From an uncultured Bacteroidales bacterium (GTDB lineage: Bacteria; Bacteroidota; Bacteroidia; Bacteroidales; P3), in NCBI GenBank assembly GCA_947165255.1, contig CAMUZR010000005.1, positions 95,157 through 159,156 on the forward strand: a stretch of 64,000 bases of DNA, written 5' to 3'. Positions 8,715 to 18,621 of the stretch are shown piece after piece. A program made the translations under genes and the position numbers. The notes under the pieces are model-generated. The model made no database searches and had not been told where the DNA came from. It saw nothing but the letters and a program-made list of their open reading frames with translations. Numbering within the stretch: position 1 is the stretch's first letter; each line of letters starts with the position of its first letter.

Positions 8715-9485
8715 ATGAAATTGGCAATAATGCAACCTTATTTCATGCCATATATTGGCTATTTCCAAGCCATATATGCGGTTGATAAATACATACTATT
8801 TGATAATGTCAATTACAGTAAAAATGTATGGATTAATAGGAATCGTTTGTTAATGAGGGATGGAGCAATAGTAACAACGACTGTACCATTAAAAGGAAGA
8901 AGCTCCTTTTCAAAGATCTGCGAGTTAGAGATAGACAATCGCCAGCCATGGAAAGGGAAGTATTTAAAAACTGTCCAAAAATGTTATGGCAAAAGGCCAT
9001 ATTTCAAGGAAGTGTTTAGGGTATTATCAGAAATGTTGGAACCTGAATATGAACTACTTAGGGATTTAAATAATAATACTATTGTGGCGATAGCTCATTT
9101 TCTTGATATTAAAACAGAAATAGACTATGATATTAGTAGATTTAGTGAATTGGAGGAAGACCTAGACAATTTTGGCGAAGGGGATGACGATATACATTAT
9201 TATCAAGGTAGAAGGCCTGATCGAAAAGTGGCAAGAATTATAGAGATGTGCAGAATGGAAGGTTGTGATGAATATTATAATGCAATAGGAGGTCAATCAT
9301 TATACTTCAAAGAAGAATTTATGAATTATGGAATTCGTCTAAACTTTATTAAAACTAACGATTTCGAATATAATCAGGATTCAAAATCTGGAGAGTTTGT
9401 ACCCAACCTTTCAATAATTGATGTTTTGATGAATAATGGTAAAGAAGGGACAAAGAGATTACTGCAAGAGTATACCCTAATATAA
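8715..9485 (+). CDS. WbqC-like family protein
   Basis: The N-terminus (MKLAIMQPYFMPYIGYFQAI, then LFDNVNYSKNVWINRNRLL) is diagnostic of the WbqC-like family. These proteins of about 230-260 residues recur in O-antigen and capsule clusters that make amino- or amide-modified sugars. The conserved NAIGGQSLYFKEEF and a C-terminal PNLSIIDVLMNNG are present. The exact reaction is not settled from sequence; family members are often proposed to take part in aminoacyl or amide decoration of sugars. The locus also holds a sugar aminotransferase, an acyl-adenylate ligase and an asparagine-synthase homologue, which suits such a role. The next GT2 gene starts three bases after the stop. Confidence 0.85.
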   Translation: MKLAIMQPYFMPYIGYFQAIYAVDKYILFDNVNYSKNVWINRNRLLMRDGAIVTTTVPLKGRSSFSKICELEIDNRQPWKGKYLKTVQKCYGKRPYFKEVFRVLSEMLEPEYELLRDLNNNTIVAIAHFLDIKTEIDYDISRFSELEEDLDNFGEGDDDIHYYQGRRPDRKVARIIEMCRMEGCDEYYNAIGGQSLYFKEEFMNYGIRLNFIKTNDFEYNQDSKSGEFVPNLSIIDVLMNNGKEGTKRLLQEYTLI

Positions 9486-9488
9486 AAT

Positions 9489-10406
9489 ATGATAGAAACC
9501 CCATTAGTCAGTGTTTGTTGCTTGACGTATAATCATGCGCCGTACATAAAAAGGTGTTTAGATGGATTTTTGACTCAAAAGACGGACTTCTTAATAGAAA
9601 TACTGATTCATGATGATGCTTCTACTGACGGTACTGACCGAATAATAAAGGAATATACGGAAAGGTATCCGGATATTATCTTTCCGTTGTTCGAAGAAGA
9701 GAATCAGTTTTCAAAAGGGTACCGCGGAAAAATGGATATAGAATTCAACTATTCAAGGGCAAGAGGGAAATATATTGCATATTGTGAGGGCGACGATTAT
9801 TGGACAGACCCATTGAAGCTTCAGAGGCAGGTTGATTTTATGGAGAGTCATCCGGAGTATTCGGTGTGTTTTCATCGTTGCCAATATTTGTATGAGAAAA
9901 CAGGTAAGGTGGAAGAGGATGGATGTGGAAAGCTTTTTGCGGAAGGACAAGAAGGAGTGGATGTGACCATAGATATGTTTTTTAAAGATTGGATAACCCA
10001 GCCATTAACGATTTTATTCCGTCGGGAATCTTTCTCTCCTCAGTGGCAAAAGAAATATAAGTATTATCGAGATACACATGAGATATACCATTTACTAAAG
10101 GTTGGTAAAGGCTATATCTTTTCATTTGTAGGGGGCGTTTATAGAATCCATTCTGGTGGAGTGGCCTCGATCCTTTCACCAATAGAGTATAGTAAAGTAT
10201 ATCTTCCAATTGACGGCGAATTATATAGAAAGATACATGAAGCTGCCACAAAACGCATATATTGCGAGACCCTTCAGCATAGTGTGGTCGTTTTTTCTAA
10301 AGAGCATAAGTTAAAATCGCTTTATTATGCGATAGTAGAGTTCGCAATAAATGGTAAATTTAAAACTTTTGGGAAAAATCTAAGGCGAATTATCAAAGAG
10401 AAGTAG
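9489..10406 (+). CDS. Family 2 glycosyltransferase
   Basis: GT2 hallmarks are TPLVSVCCLTYNHAPYI at the start, ILIHDDASTDGTDRII, and the catalytic-site region YIAYCEGDDYWTDP near residues 95-108. The last resembles the capsule GT2 subgroup whose EGDDYW replaces the simpler DxD. It sits 3 bases after the WbqC-like gene, so the two are very likely co-translated and may act on the same residue of the glycan. Donor and acceptor are unknown. Confidence 0.88.
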   Translation: MIETPLVSVCCLTYNHAPYIKRCLDGFLTQKTDFLIEILIHDDASTDGTDRIIKEYTERYPDIIFPLFEEENQFSKGYRGKMDIEFNYSRARGKYIAYCEGDDYWTDPLKLQRQVDFMESHPEYSVCFHRCQYLYEKTGKVEEDGCGKLFAEGQEGVDVTIDMFFKDWITQPLTILFRRESFSPQWQKKYKYYRDTHEIYHLLKVGKGYIFSFVGGVYRIHSGGVASILSPIEYSKVYLPIDGELYRKIHEAATKRIYCETLQHSVVVFSKEHKLKSLYYAIVEFAINGKFKTFGKNLRRIIKEK

Positions 10407-10487
10407 TCAGATCTTATAGAGAATAAGATATTCGCTTAGGTTCTCTCGATTAGAGAGCGCGAGATTTCAATAATAGATGGGAAAAGA

Positions 10488-11219
10488 ATGTTGGATTGCT
10501 TTACTTTTTCAAGAAGAATAACAAAACGAATAAGCAAGTTTTTGTTATGTCCAATCGAGGTATTTGTATTTCATGCTGTGTCTGACAGATTTGATGAGAC
10601 ACTGAATCAGCGTGCAGATTGGACTCCTACAGATGAATTTAAAACCAATATTCTGGCACTAAAAGACAAGTATCATTTTATTTCTTTAGATGAGGCATAT
10701 CGGAAGTTAAGAAGAGATAGGATTAGAGCTATTAATTATGCTGTTTTGACATGTGATGATGGTTTTGCTTCTGTTATAGACATATTACCTTTTTTAGAAA
10801 AACAGCAGATACCTGTGACACTATTCGTGAATCCCAAGTATTTAGATGGGGTGAGCAAGCGGGAAGGATATACCGATAACCCTCAGTATATTTTGAAAGA
10901 AGACTTGTGGAATTTGAAATCGCCACTAATTACGATAGGAATGCATGGTTACGAGCATAATGATGCAACCCGAATGACGAAAGAGGAATTCTTAGATTCA
11001 GTAGAAAGATGTAAAAAGATTTTGGAATCACATCCTCGATATATTCCATATTATGCGTATACATGGGGCAACTATTCCGAAATGACTCAGCAAGTGCTAT
11101 GTGAGAAGCGAATAGTTCCTGTACTAACTGATGGGGAGTCGAATTACCGGTATCGGCAGGGGATAGGGAGGAAGCCCATTGATAGTTATTATTTGAATAA
11201 GATTTCCGTTTTCAATTGA
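10488..11219 (+). CDS. Polysaccharide deacetylase-like (NodB/CE4) protein
   Basis: The NodB fold is indicated by TCDDGF (88-93, catalytic base and metal Asp) and the metal-binding HxxxH in GMHGYEHND (His153 and His157). CE4 enzymes remove N- or O-acetyl groups from sugars. At 243 residues without a signal peptide, the protein is expected to act in the cytoplasm on lipid-linked or nucleotide-linked sugar. ATG 10488 is chosen; a nearby ATG at 10477 is out of frame and short. The small inverted repeat CTCTC-GATTA-GAGAG (about 10443-10457) lies just upstream in the 81-base gap. Confidence 0.8.
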   Translation: MLDCFTFSRRITKRISKFLLCPIEVFVFHAVSDRFDETLNQRADWTPTDEFKTNILALKDKYHFISLDEAYRKLRRDRIRAINYAVLTCDDGFASVIDILPFLEKQQIPVTLFVNPKYLDGVSKREGYTDNPQYILKEDLWNLKSPLITIGMHGYEHNDATRMTKEEFLDSVERCKKILESHPRYIPYYAYTWGNYSEMTQQVLCEKRIVPVLTDGESNYRYRQGIGRKPIDSYYLNKISVFN

Positions 11220-11257
11220 TAGCTATTCACGTCAGAGCGAAATGCTGAAAGGCTTTA

Positions 11258-12250
11258 ATGAGTTTGGGTTTTATGACAGGTGTTCGGTTTTCTGTGATAG
11301 TGCCTTTGTACAATAAGGCTCAATATATTAAGAGGACTATAGAAAGTGTCCTACACCAAACCTATAGTGATTTTGAACTGATTGTGGTGGACGATGGAAG
11401 TACGGATGCTTCGTTGGAGATGGCAAAAAGTGTTGTTGGGTCAAATAAAGAAAAATGTAAAGTAATTGCTCAAGTTAATTCAGGAGTCTCTAGTGCCAGG
11501 AACGAGGGCGTCGCATTGTCTAAAGGCAAATATGTCTGTTTCTTGGATTCAGATGATTGGTGGGAACCGATGTTCCTTGAAGAAGTAAACAGACTGATAG
11601 AGTCTTATCCGGATGCAGGGCTTTACGGGACAGGTTTCTACTTGGTAAAGAATGGGCGGAAAAAAATCGCCCCAATTGGAGTGGAAGCAGGGTTTGTAAA
11701 AGGGTATATCAATTATTGTCAAGTATATGCAAATACGATGTGTATGCCGATTTCATCAAGTTCAGTAGTAATCCCCAAAGATATTTTTGATTCTTCTGGA
11801 CGATTTAGAAGTGGCATTACCTTAGGTGAAGATTTTGATTTATGGATTCGAATAGCGTTAAAGTATCCAGTCGTTTTGCTCAATAGACCCTTATCTAATT
11901 ATTTCCAAGACATACCCATTAAAAATAGGGCTACCAGAAAATTAAGAGACCCCAATTCTCATATATTATGGAACTTGGTTTACCTTGGAGAGGAGGAAAA
12001 ACAAAATCATGATTTAAAGATACTCTTGGATAAAATGAGGGCAAGTGGGTTGCTTCGATTCTATTTATCTTTTCAATATCATGAAGAGGCAATGCGCCAA
12101 TTGTCAAAAATTGATTGGCGGAATGTGCCTCAAAATGAGTATTATATATATCACTCATCTCTGTCTTTGCAAAGAATTCGATTCTGGTTTCTTAATTCGG
12201 CAGCCTTTGTAAAGCAGTATATATCACTTTTTATTAACAATAATAAATAG
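11258..12250 (+). CDS. Family 2 glycosyltransferase
   Basis: The canonical GT2 fold is present: FSVIVPLYNKAQYIKRTIES, LIVVDDGSTDAS, SGVSSARNEGV and FLDSDDWWEP (the metal-binding DxD region, near residues 91-100). The C-terminal 120 residues are specific. ATG 11258 gives a few extra residues before the first strand; ATG 11273 (MTGVRF) is an alternative. The membrane GT-C gene begins 6 bases after the stop. The specific sugar is unknown. Confidence 0.9.
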   Translation: MSLGFMTGVRFSVIVPLYNKAQYIKRTIESVLHQTYSDFELIVVDDGSTDASLEMAKSVVGSNKEKCKVIAQVNSGVSSARNEGVALSKGKYVCFLDSDDWWEPMFLEEVNRLIESYPDAGLYGTGFYLVKNGRKKIAPIGVEAGFVKGYINYCQVYANTMCMPISSSSVVIPKDIFDSSGRFRSGITLGEDFDLWIRIALKYPVVLLNRPLSNYFQDIPIKNRATRKLRDPNSHILWNLVYLGEEEKQNHDLKILLDKMRASGLLRFYLSFQYHEEAMRQLSKIDWRNVPQNEYYIYHSSLSLQRIRFWFLNSAAFVKQYISLFINNNK

Positions 12251-12256
12251 CTCACG

Positions 12257-13654
12257 TTGGTTCATTATTTCCCAAAACAGTTATCAAACAAGGCAATCAT
12301 CACCTATATTCTTTCATTGGCTATAGTTAGTGTTGTCTTCGTAAAGTATATGCTGAAGCCAGCATTCTTAATTATAGGTATAGTTTGGGTCTTGGCTTTC
12401 TTCTTACTGTCGTCCCACTATTCGAAGAGCTGGTTAAGGATTGAAGAAAAGAAGTTCCTAAAGAGATTGTTTATCACAGCGGTAGTTTTAAGGTTAATAT
12501 GGGTTATCTTTTCCTACTTTTTTTATTTGGTAAAGACAGGTTCACCCTTTGAATTCGGTTCGAGTGATGCTATAGGATATCACGATGTTGCAATATGGTT
12601 TAGAGAAATAGGATGGGCTCAAACTATTAATTATCTTTCAGCGCAATCGTTATCAGATTCGGGCTACCCATTATATTTAACATTCTTATATTCAATAATT
12701 GGCCCTAATATTTTTGTAACCCGTATAATCAAGGTATTCTTAAGTAGTTGGACATGTATCTTTGCATATAAGTTAGCAAAACGTAATTTCGGAGATGAGG
12801 CAGGTCGTATTGCTGGAATTTTTTGTGCTTTGAGTCCAAATCTAGTGATATATTGTGGAATGCATCTTAAAGAAACCGAGATGATTTTTTTAATGATGGC
12901 TTCATTAGAAAGAGCGGATAATTTACTACGTCAGGAGCGGATAAAGTTTTGGAATGTCTTATTAACTGCCTTACTGGTGGTGAGTTTGTTTTCCTTCAGA
13001 ACCGTACTGGGGGCATCAGTGGTTTTTGCTATTTTTTCGTCCCTGGTTTTCTCAAGTACTTCGGTAATGACAAAATGGAATCGTGCAGTATTGGTGATTT
13101 GGGCGGTTGTTGCAGTTGCAGTCTTTGCTAGTGGAACTATTGCGAATGAAGTTGAGGGTTACTGGGAGTCACGTGGTTCGAACCAAGAACTTAAAAGAAC
13201 ACAACAAGTAAACAAAGGAATTGAATGGGCAAAGTATGCAACAGGTACAGTTATGGCTCCAATGATGTTTGTGTTGCCATTCCCTACCATGGTTGATGTT
13301 GACGAACAGTATAATCAACAGATTGTAAATGGGGGTAATTATGTGCGAAACTATATGGGTATTTTTGTGATTATAGCAGTGTTCAATGCTTTGTTTAAGA
13401 AGAGGAATTGGCGAGATTATGCATTGATAGGTAGTTTCATAATAGCCTATTTGGGAATAATCTGTTCCAGTGGGTTTGCAAATTCAGAGAGATTTCTATT
13501 ACCAGGTTTGCCTATACTATTAATAATTGCGGCGTATGGTATCACATTGATTGACCAAAGGAATTATAGAATTGTTAAAATTTGGTGTCGCTTTCTTCCG
13601 GTGATTATTTTATTATGGGCTGTGTTCAAACTCGGTTCCCGAGGAATCTTATAG
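12257..13654 (+). CDS. Multi-pass membrane glycosyltransferase-like protein (GT-C/family 39 type)
   Basis: About ten to eleven hydrophobic segments are visible. A large first loop contains Asp104 in SSDAIGYHD, followed by SGYPLYLTFLYSIIGPN and a conserved LSPNLVIY, the pattern of lipid-carrier-dependent GT-C enzymes (PMT/ArnT-like). These transfer sugars from polyprenyl-phosphate donors on the periplasmic side. The product could instead be a divergent O-antigen polymerase, but the loop Asp and following motifs fit GT-C better. Translation apparently starts at TTG 12257, because the upstream in-frame codon is the previous gene's stop region and the first ATG is 31 codons in. No signal peptide is needed. 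A 216-base spacer follows. Confidence 0.65.
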   Translation: MVHYFPKQLSNKAIITYILSLAIVSVVFVKYMLKPAFLIIGIVWVLAFFLLSSHYSKSWLRIEEKKFLKRLFITAVVLRLIWVIFSYFFYLVKTGSPFEFGSSDAIGYHDVAIWFREIGWAQTINYLSAQSLSDSGYPLYLTFLYSIIGPNIFVTRIIKVFLSSWTCIFAYKLAKRNFGDEAGRIAGIFCALSPNLVIYCGMHLKETEMIFLMMASLERADNLLRQERIKFWNVLLTALLVVSLFSFRTVLGASVVFAIFSSLVFSSTSVMTKWNRAVLVIWAVVAVAVFASGTIANEVEGYWESRGSNQELKRTQQVNKGIEWAKYATGTVMAPMMFVLPFPTMVDVDEQYNQQIVNGGNYVRNYMGIFVIIAVFNALFKKRNWRDYALIGSFIIAYLGIICSSGFANSERFLLPGLPILLIIAAYGITLIDQRNYRIVKIWCRFLPVIILLWAVFKLGSRGIL

Positions 13655-13870
13655 AATAGAGCTATTATCGAGCGGATAAAGGATCATCATGCAAGAATCA
13701 GTCATCTTTATCACCCTATCATTTTAAGCAATTCTGGTTTAGGTAAGAAAAGTGGTAATAAGAAGAATGAAATATGCCGAAGTGTTGAATCTACAATTAG
13801 TCTTTAAGTCTAGACCAGAATTAAAAAGAAGCATCAAAGACAATTGACAGTTTAACGATTGATAAAAGAT

Positions 13871-14884
13871 ATGAATATTACAATTACAGGCGGTGCTGGT
13901 TTTATCGGTTCCAATTTATGTGAGCATTTTGTAAATAAGGGGTACGAGGTGACCTGCTTAGATAATTTCGCAACAGGCTTTAGGCATAATATAGAGCCCT
14001 TACTTAGTAAGTCTAATTTTAGATTCGTGGAAGGTGACATACGAGATTTTAATACCTGTGCCGAGGTGGTAAAGAATGCAGACGTTGTCCTCCATGAAGC
14101 AGCTTTGGGAAGTGTCCCACGTAGTATCAATGATCCAATCAATACCAACAGCAATAATATTGACGGATTTCTAAACATGCTTGTTGCCTCCCGTGATGCA
14201 GGTGTGCACCGTTTTGTATATGCCGCCAGCTCATCTACTTATGGAGACAGCAAAGAGTTGCCTAAGATAGAACACAACATTGGACGGCCGCTATCCCCAT
14301 ACGCTATTACGAAGTATGTTAACGAATTATATGCAAATGTCTTTTCAAGTCTTTACGGAATAGAAACCATTGGGTTAAGGTATTTCAACGTATTTGGACG
14401 CCGCCAAGATCCAAATGGGGCTTATGCTGCCGTAATTCCTTTATGGGTAAAGGCATTAATCCACCATGAGTCGCCATTCATCAATGGAGATGGCAGTTAT
14501 TCTAGAGACTTTACATATATAGATAATGTCATTCAAGCCAATGAATTAGCGGCAACGATTTCTTCCGAAACCATTCGTGAGAGGGCATCGCTCTATAACC
14601 TTACATTGCCCAAGAATGCACCTATTGATATGGTGTTCAATGTCGCCTATGGTGGCAATACTACCTTGAATTCTTTATTTGAATGCCTGCGAACCAATTT
14701 GTCGCATTTCGATCCTGCCATAGCGAATATCGTTCCGTGCTATCGTGAGAATCGCCCAGGTGACATTCCTCACTCCCAAGCCTCAATCATTAAAGCGCAA
14801 CGGGTGCTTGGCTATCAGCCAAAATATGATGCATTGGCAGGTTTCGAACAAGCCTGTGAGTGGTATTGGAATAATTTGAAATAG
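13871..14884 (+). CDS. UDP-N-acetylglucosamine 4-epimerase (WbpP/Gne-like SDR)
   Basis: The extended short-chain dehydrogenase fold has the NAD motif GGAGFIG (residues 7-13), a serine-rich AASSSTYGD, the YxxxK motif in SPYAITKYVNE and RYFNVFGRRQDPNGAYAAVIP, which is the signature of WbpP/VipB-type epimerases. These interconvert UDP-GlcNAc and UDP-GalNAc, or the uronic acid forms. The frame also opens at TTG 13859, but ATG 13871 places the Rossmann strand correctly. The GT4 gene begins immediately after the stop codon, so the epimerase probably supplies the donor for that transferase. Confidence 0.88.
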   Translation: MNITITGGAGFIGSNLCEHFVNKGYEVTCLDNFATGFRHNIEPLLSKSNFRFVEGDIRDFNTCAEVVKNADVVLHEAALGSVPRSINDPINTNSNNIDGFLNMLVASRDAGVHRFVYAASSSTYGDSKELPKIEHNIGRPLSPYAITKYVNELYANVFSSLYGIETIGLRYFNVFGRRQDPNGAYAAVIPLWVKALIHHESPFINGDGSYSRDFTYIDNVIQANELAATISSETIRERASLYNLTLPKNAPIDMVFNVAYGGNTTLNSLFECLRTNLSHFDPAIANIVPCYRENRPGDIPHSQASIIKAQRVLGYQPKYDALAGFEQACEWYWNNLK

Positions 14885-15820
14885 ATGAAGGTCATTTTTG
14901 TTGCCAGCGGCAATAAATCTGTTGGTACGGTTAGTCCGTTTGTGAAATCGCAATATGAGTCACTGAAAGGAGAGGGACTGGATATGCGGTTGTTCCCGAT
15001 TCAGGGCAAGGGATGGAAATCGTATTCAAAAAGCATCTGGGCTCTTCGGAGAATTGTCCGAAAAGAAAAACCAGATGTAGTTCATGCACATTATTCGATA
15101 TGTGGAGTTGTGTCGACGCTGGCATGTATAGGATTGAATACAAAGGTGGTGACCTCTATCTTAGGCAGTTTCCCGCATAAAAGCCTTAAACTTTACTGGG
15201 TCAGGTTTTTCATCAAACATCTATGGGATGCCACAATTACAAAGTCTCAACGAACGGCCGACCAACTTGGCATTGAGTTACCTGTTATTCCCAATGGTGT
15301 CAACCTGTCGCAATTCTATCTAATGGATAGAAACGAGGCTCGAAAGGGTCTCGGAATGTCCGTCGAAAAAAAATATGTAATCTTTGTATCTGACCCCAGA
15401 CGGCCAGAGAAAAACTATACACTTGCAAACAAAGCAGTCGAAGCTCTCAACGATGGGGCAGTCGAATTAATGGCTGTTTATAATAAGCCTCATGACGAAG
15501 TAGTCAAGTACATGTGTGCCGCGGACGTTTTGCTGTTGACTTCGTTGAACGAAGGCTCGCCAAATGTAATTAAAGAGGCCATGGCATGTAACTGTCCGAT
15601 TGTATCAACCGATGTTGGGGATGTGTCATGGATAACCAAGGATGTTGAAGGTACTTATGTCGCTAATACTTTCGATCCACTCGAACTAGCTTCATTATTG
15701 CAAAAGGCTTTGTTGTACAATGAGCGGACCAAGGGTCGGGAGCGGTTGCAAAACTTGAATCTAACAGTAGAGAAAATCGCACAGAGAATAATATCTGTTT
15801 ATTCTGGCATTCTGGCATAG
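14885..15820 (+). CDS. Family 4 glycosyltransferase
   Basis: The GT-B fold is shown by KPDVVHAHYSICG in the N-terminal domain and VIPNGVNLSQFY at the hinge. The C-terminal motif ADVLLLTSLNEGSPNVIKEA has the usual acidic ExxxxxxxE donor-binding pattern. At 311 residues it is somewhat short for GT4, and the N-terminal domain is compact. It starts right after the 4-epimerase stop, suggesting that it uses UDP-GalNAc or a related sugar. It is the last gene before a 330-base spacer. Confidence 0.88.
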   Translation: MKVIFVASGNKSVGTVSPFVKSQYESLKGEGLDMRLFPIQGKGWKSYSKSIWALRRIVRKEKPDVVHAHYSICGVVSTLACIGLNTKVVTSILGSFPHKSLKLYWVRFFIKHLWDATITKSQRTADQLGIELPVIPNGVNLSQFYLMDRNEARKGLGMSVEKKYVIFVSDPRRPEKNYTLANKAVEALNDGAVELMAVYNKPHDEVVKYMCAADVLLLTSLNEGSPNVIKEAMACNCPIVSTDVGDVSWITKDVEGTYVANTFDPLELASLLQKALLYNERTKGRERLQNLNLTVEKIAQRIISVYSGILA

Positions 15821-15878
15821 CGGTGATCCCAATTATTGTTTTGCGAACAGTGCCTATATCCTTGATTATTCTTCTTTA

Positions 15879-15914
15879 GTTCCTCTATAGTTCTTCGACT
15901 CTGTATAGAGGAAC
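15879..15914. other. Perfect 11-bp inverted repeat within the 15821-16150 spacer
   Basis: GTTCCTCTATA (15879-15889) and TATAGAGGAAC (15904-15914) pair perfectly around a 14-nt loop. No T-tract follows on either strand, so it is not a standard Rho-independent terminator. It could be an RNA processing site, a binding site or a remnant of a mobile element. The rest of the 330-base spacer shows no gene. Confidence 0.55.
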
Positions 15915-16150
15915 AATAAGGCATTCAAAACATATTTGGCGTAAATAGTGAGAGCGGTCAGTAGCGTGAAGATGCCTTCGAAGAGATGTGTGGAAGATGG
16001 ATGATGTGTTAAGGTATGATGGGTCTAATTATCACAGGATGATGTCCTTAATGTGTCCTTCCCTTGTAGAAATATAGGAAATGAAGAATGTATGTGGAGT
16101 TTGGGATATTCTGTTAGCTCCAAGGACAGACGGTAATATGTTCAATTAGG

Positions 16151-17464
16151 ATGAAAGAACTGAAAGAGAATTTTTTATTGAATTGTGCGTTTCCGATTGC
16201 GGATAAAGTCATGGGGACGTGCGCCATGAAATGGTATAGGCAGATAGTCATGATGAGCGAATGGTCTAGTCAAAAAGTACTCGAGTGGCAAACAATTCAA
16301 ATGAAAAAACTGGTCGAACATGCATATTGCCATACGCGATACTATAGAGAGGTAATGGATGGAATAGGTCTGAAACCCCAGGATATAGTTTCGTTGGACG
16401 ATCTGAAGTTGTTCCCGGTTTTGGACAGAGATACTATTAAAGAAAGGTTTGCGGACTTAATTCCAGATAACATTAAGAATTATCCTCACAGAAAGAGTTC
16501 GACAGGAGGGTCGACAGGTGAGCCTATGAAATATATCTGTGATGAAAATACATGGGGATTTGTCACTGCCATGAAGATTTTCTCATGGCAACAATATGGC
16601 TATAAATACGGTGACAGATATGTGTCATTGGGTAGTACCTCACTTTTCCCAACGAACAAGAAAAGTTTGGTTCACGAGGTTTACTTTAGATTGAGGAATA
16701 CCATACCGCTTAATGGAATGAATATGGACGATGCCACCTGTGCCTATTATATGGAAATAATTCGAAAAAAGAATGTCCATTATATCTATGGTTATGCTAC
16801 TGCAATCTATCTGTTAGCAAGATATTGTCGAGAAAACAATGTGCGGTGGCATTTTGATGCGGTGTTTTCCACATCGGAGAAATTAACCACCCTGTATAGA
16901 GAGGAGATCGAGAAAACATGGGGTACACAAGTAATGGATTGTTACGGGAGTAGAGACGGAGGTGTCACTGCATACGAAATTGAGCCGAATATATACCATG
17001 TGGGATACTCAACATGGTTAGAAGCTTCTTCGGAAAGACCATCTGAGTTATATGCAACCAATCTTGTGGACTATGCGTTCCCCACAATACGTTATGCTAA
17101 TCGTGATGAGGTTCAAATGTGTGACAAGGAATGTGGAGGAATGTATAATGGTCAATTGCTTAAGGAGGTGATTGGAAGAACATCGGATGTTGTCTCTTTT
17201 AAAAATGGCCATAAGCTTACTACTACTGGATTTAGTATTCTTTTCCGAAACTTTAATGTTGAGGCTTTTAGAATGGTGAAAAAGAACGATTCGACTATCT
17301 TGGTTCAAATTCAAAAACGCAAAAACTATACTCAAACTGAGCATGATTTACTATATGAGACGATCCGAAAATATGTAGGAGATGAGGTTGAGATCATTAT
17401 TGAATATGTGGATTCTTTTGTACCATTGGCAAACGGTAAGAGGTCATACCTATATAACCAATAA
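16151..17464 (+). CDS. Phenylacetate-CoA-ligase-like (PaaK/CapK) acyl-adenylating enzyme
   Basis: The 437-residue protein carries the adenylate-forming motif SSTGGSTGEP (116-125), a DCYGSRDGG segment and a C-terminal VIGRTSDVV, as in PaaK and CapK families. Such enzymes activate a carboxylate as an acyl adenylate, and CapK-type members are repeatedly found inside capsule loci. Here it could activate an acid that is then attached to an amino sugar. No acyl-carrier protein or separate transferase is adjacent. It is flanked by non-coding DNA on both sides (330 and 75 bases). The substrate is unknown. Confidence 0.8.
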   Translation: MKELKENFLLNCAFPIADKVMGTCAMKWYRQIVMMSEWSSQKVLEWQTIQMKKLVEHAYCHTRYYREVMDGIGLKPQDIVSLDDLKLFPVLDRDTIKERFADLIPDNIKNYPHRKSSTGGSTGEPMKYICDENTWGFVTAMKIFSWQQYGYKYGDRYVSLGSTSLFPTNKKSLVHEVYFRLRNTIPLNGMNMDDATCAYYMEIIRKKNVHYIYGYATAIYLLARYCRENNVRWHFDAVFSTSEKLTTLYREEIEKTWGTQVMDCYGSRDGGVTAYEIEPNIYHVGYSTWLEASSERPSELYATNLVDYAFPTIRYANRDEVQMCDKECGGMYNGQLLKEVIGRTSDVVSFKNGHKLTTTGFSILFRNFNVEAFRMVKKNDSTILVQIQKRKNYTQTEHDLLYETIRKYVGDEVEIIIEYVDSFVPLANGKRSYLYNQ

Positions 17465-17539
17465 GCGATAATACTTTATTAATGATTATAATGAACTGTT
17501 GGGAATGTTCATGACAGAAATGGGGAAATAGTATTTGGT

Positions 17540-18619
17540 ATGAAGGTGGCTTTTTTTATCGGAACACTAAATCGAGGGGGGGCGGAGACTCTACTTACTG
17601 ATATTTTTAATCAGGCTAAGGAATTGCCCTTTGAAGCGACATGCATTTATCGACGAGAGGGCAATATGTCAAGTACTTTTCATTCCACTTCAGTTCCGAT
17701 GATACAATTAAGTGAGAAAAACTGGGTCTTATTCTGCTTTCGCCTACGGCAGCTAGTGAAGAAGGAAAACATCCAAATTGTACATGCTCAATCTGCTTTC
17801 AATGCGGTCATAGCTATCATTTCATTGGCATTTACCAAAGTTAGGATTGTTACAACTCTTCATGGTGTAGGTTTTAGCACAGCGAATATTTTTTATAAGT
17901 ATCTCGTGTACCACTATAGCAGCCGAATTGTATGCGTTAGTGAATGGGAGCGAGCCTGTTACACGATGCAGGCTTCTGGTGGGGCATTCGGTCGCTTTGT
18001 TGTAATACCTAATGGAATTAACTTTAGTAAATTTGGATATGCCCGATTGCCAGTCAAGGAGGGAGAAACAATACGTATGTGTATGGTTGGCAACTTTGTA
18101 CCTGAGAAAGATCAGTATTTTATATGCTGTTTTCTGAAAGAGTTAAAAGATAGGGGATGCTGTTTTGATTTTTATTTTATCGGAAGAGAAATACCTTCAT
18201 GCAAACAATACTATTATGAATGTGTGAATTATTGTGAGAAAAATGGTTTAAATGAATGCATACATTTCTTAGGAGCTTGCGAAAACGTGCCCACGCTTTT
18301 AGCAGATATGGATGCATTTATTTATTCATCAAAAAGTGAGACTTTCGGGATCGCTCCTGTTGAGGCTATGGCTGTTGGGCTACCTACTTTTTTGAACGAT
18401 TTAGAGGTTTTCTATGAAGTAACAAGACAGGGACAGTTGGCTGTACTATATAAAACAGGAGGGCTACTAGATTTGTGTTCTAAGTTTGATGATTTTCTTC
18501 TTAATCGTCAGGAGTATTACAATAAGGCACTGTCAAACTCAGTAAAAATACGTGATCTTTATTCTATAACAAACCATATCAATGGATTATTTTCTTTATA
18601 TTTACAGATATTATCATAA
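17540..18619 (+). CDS. Family 4 glycosyltransferase
   Basis: The GT-B signature is clear: GTLNRGGAETLLTDI at the N-terminus, IQIVHAQSAFNAV, TLHGVGFS, VIPNGINFSKF, then the C-terminal donor site SSKSETFGIAPVEAMAVG with its ExxGxxxxE-like spacing. The gene ends two bases before the asparagine-synthase homologue, so the two form a translationally linked pair. The transferred sugar is unknown. Confidence 0.9.
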   Translation: MKVAFFIGTLNRGGAETLLTDIFNQAKELPFEATCIYRREGNMSSTFHSTSVPMIQLSEKNWVLFCFRLRQLVKKENIQIVHAQSAFNAVIAIISLAFTKVRIVTTLHGVGFSTANIFYKYLVYHYSSRIVCVSEWERACYTMQASGGAFGRFVVIPNGINFSKFGYARLPVKEGETIRMCMVGNFVPEKDQYFICCFLKELKDRGCCFDFYFIGREIPSCKQYYYECVNYCEKNGLNECIHFLGACENVPTLLADMDAFIYSSKSETFGIAPVEAMAVGLPTFLNDLEVFYEVTRQGQLAVLYKTGGLLDLCSKFDDFLLNRQEYYNKALSNSVKIRDLYSITNHINGLFSLYLQILS

Positions 18620-18621
18620 AG

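Noticed and set aside
13176..13186. GTGGTTCGAACC, resembling a tRNA T-arm
   Set aside because: It lies within the coding frame of the GT-C-like gene and no tRNA cloverleaf surrounds it.
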